A stretch of 37,141 nucleotides of DNA from positions 1-37,141 of IMG/VR virus record IMGVR_UViG_3300008113_009670; one strand, given 5' to 3'. Shown here piece by piece: positions 35,996 through 37,141 of the stretch. Position 1 is the first letter of the stretch. Every line of letters begins with the position of its first letter. The notes under the pieces were generated by a model that was given only the letters and a program-made list of their open reading frames with translations, had not been told where the DNA came from and made no database searches. Source of the stretch: a virus. The position numbers were made by a program, and so were the translations under genes.

Positions 35996-37128
35996 TGAAA
36001 ACATTTTTAAATTATATTACAGAAGCTGCTCGTCCTGCCTCATCTGTTGAGGAAGAAGGGTTAACCCATCTTACTCATGCTAAAGAATTACATTATGCTG
36101 ATCCTAAACATGTAAAGACTGGTTTGGATCTGATTAAACAATTTCATAATCATAGACAAGGCAAGCCTAGTACAATTAAGGCTTCTTTGAAGACTGATGG
36201 TGGTGCTTCTGTTCATATCATTCACGATGAAAAAGGAATTGGTGTATCTGATAAGCATAGATGGGCAAGAGGTGTAGTTGCCAGAACTCCAGAAGAAGTA
36301 GACAAACATTTTGGTCATGCACCTGAATATGCAAAATCTTTAAAACATCTTCTTGCACATGGTCACGAGATTGTAAACAAAGGTCATCATGTACAAGGTG
36401 ATCTATTACATACCCCTTCTGATACACATACAAAGAAGTCTGGTAGTTCTATCTCAACAACACCAAACAGAATCACATATAAAGCAAAAACAAAGGCACC
36501 ACTTGGTGTGGCTATTCACACTGAAGTTCATGGTAAAACCGCTTCTGCTTTATCAAAGGGTGCTTTGAGACATAGTGAACATGTATTTGTACCTGAACAT
36601 GAGCATAAACCAGATCCACAACATTATTCAGCAGAAGACAGAAAAGCAACAGAACATCATCTTGCTGCCGCTGAGAAGCTTCTCAAGGGTCATACAACAA
36701 AGCATTTGACTCCTGAACATGTTACTCATTTTACAACTTATATGAATAGCACAACACGAGGCAACTCTTTACCTACTGTTGAAGGATATAAGAATCATCT
36801 TAAGGCAGTTGCTGAAAAGAAAGCATCTAAATTAAAGACATCTGCTGCTCAACAAAGAGTAAGAGATCAGCATGCTGCTATGATTGCTCATGTTGATAAG
36901 CATGCAGAACATTTTCAAAAGTCTTTAGATATACATCATCATTTAGAACAAGCAACAGAGCATGTTCTTAAGGGTGTTCATCACCCTGATATGGAAACAT
37001 CTATTGATGGAAAGAAATCAGCAGGTGAGGGTGTTGTTCTTCAAAAAGGTGGAAGACCTGTTGCAAAACTAGTTCCAAGAAAAATATCAACAGCAATATT
37101 GAATAATCCAAGATTTGGTAGAGGATAA
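35995..37128 (+). CDS. Candidate capsid-packaged nucleotidyltransferase (RNA ligase-like fold)
   Basis: 377 residues. Residues 1-10, MKTFLNYITE, followed by Ala 11, match the T4 capsid targeting sequence and its cut site (E before A). Covalent nucleotidyltransferase motifs appear in order: motif I ASLKTDGGASVHI with nucleophile Lys 66 (K-x-D-G), GVSDKHRWARGVV (about 83-95), HHVQGDLLH (131-139), AGEGVVLQ (EGVV 345-348) and a motif V Lys in VAKLVPRK (358). These are the marks of ATP- or GTP-dependent ligases and capping enzymes. The central part (about 200-330) is helical and His/Lys-rich. Coupled to the nuclease-like gene. Substrate unknown. Confidence 0.75.
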   Translation: MKTFLNYITEAARPASSVEEEGLTHLTHAKELHYADPKHVKTGLDLIKQFHNHRQGKPSTIKASLKTDGGASVHIIHDEKGIGVSDKHRWARGVVARTPEEVDKHFGHAPEYAKSLKHLLAHGHEIVNKGHHVQGDLLHTPSDTHTKKSGSSISTTPNRITYKAKTKAPLGVAIHTEVHGKTASALSKGALRHSEHVFVPEHEHKPDPQHYSAEDRKATEHHLAAAEKLLKGHTTKHLTPEHVTHFTTYMNSTTRGNSLPTVEGYKNHLKAVAEKKASKLKTSAAQQRVRDQHAAMIAHVDKHAEHFQKSLDIHHHLEQATEHVLKGVHHPDMETSIDGKKSAGEGVVLQKGGRPVAKLVPRKISTAILNNPRFGRG

Positions 37129-37141
37129 ATTTTGTAATGGC

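Noticed and set aside
1-37141. Prophage attachment site in one of the tRNAs
   Set aside because: No integrase, excisionase or repeated tRNA 3' ends were seen; promoters and gene content fit a virulent T4-type phage.

Overview
This window looks like part of the genome of a large, low-GC, T4-type (Straboviridae-like or 'far-T4') tailed phage of a Gram-negative host. The evidence is: at least eight exact copies of the T4-type late promoter TATAAATA; short, overlapping genes joined by ATGA, GTGA or TAATG; free-standing HNH and GIY-YIG homing endonucleases; a dense tRNA array; phage-type auxiliary genes (thyX, pstS, guaC, a speD-like gene); and proteins whose first ten residues match the T4 capsid targeting sequence. 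The host must have an outer membrane, because Sec-exported proteins and two outer-membrane beta-barrels are encoded. No integrase was seen. The species cannot be named from the sequence alone.

Layout. 1-10333: a tRNA array with small genes between the tRNAs: periplasmic proteins, a glycine-rich adhesin module (1954-4155), an amidotransferase-like protein, methyltransferases, an RNase H-like DUF458 protein and three HNH endonucleases. At least two stretches here (815-907 and 9437-9571) look like structured non-coding RNAs. The array also holds aberrant tRNAs: a D-armless Ser-like tRNA, a truncated tRNA and a Cys/Asp hybrid. 10378-12630 (minus strand): a long autotransporter-like surface protein. 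12813-26605: a rightward, tightly overlapping operon for sugar nucleotide and glycan synthesis (cytidylyltransferase, epimerases, dehydratases, several glycosyltransferases, two methyltransferases, a split transketolase), with GMP reductase and a queuosine-precursor transporter in the middle. 26616-28817: exported nuclease, exported lytic transglycosylase, exported CHAP/NlpC-like amidase and a SpeD-like protein. 28828-31515: an initiator-type tRNA, a GIY-YIG endonuclease, a GT25 glycosyltransferase, a gene broken in two, and Arg and Leu tRNAs. 31533-34923: small phage proteins, ThyX, a zinc metallopeptidase, a porin-like outer-membrane protein and PstS behind a Pho-box promoter. 35282-37128: two overlapping late genes for candidate capsid cargo enzymes.

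How the parts work together. Host-type promoters (TTGnnn-17-TATTAT/TATATT) precede the glycan operon, thyX-adjacent genes and part of the tRNA array, which suggests early or middle expression. TATAAATA sites precede exported, lysis and internal-head genes, which suggests late expression. The most unusual points are: (1) three proteins with a T4-like capsid targeting sequence, one PD-(D/E)XK-nuclease-like, one nucleotidyltransferase-like and one DUF6624-like, so a possible injected enzyme set; (2) all four homing endonucleases have a late promoter built into a hairpin at or next to the ribosome binding site; (3) two new-looking structured RNAs inside the tRNA array; (4) a Pho-box promoter whose start site falls inside a terminator hairpin; (5) several architecturally odd tRNAs.
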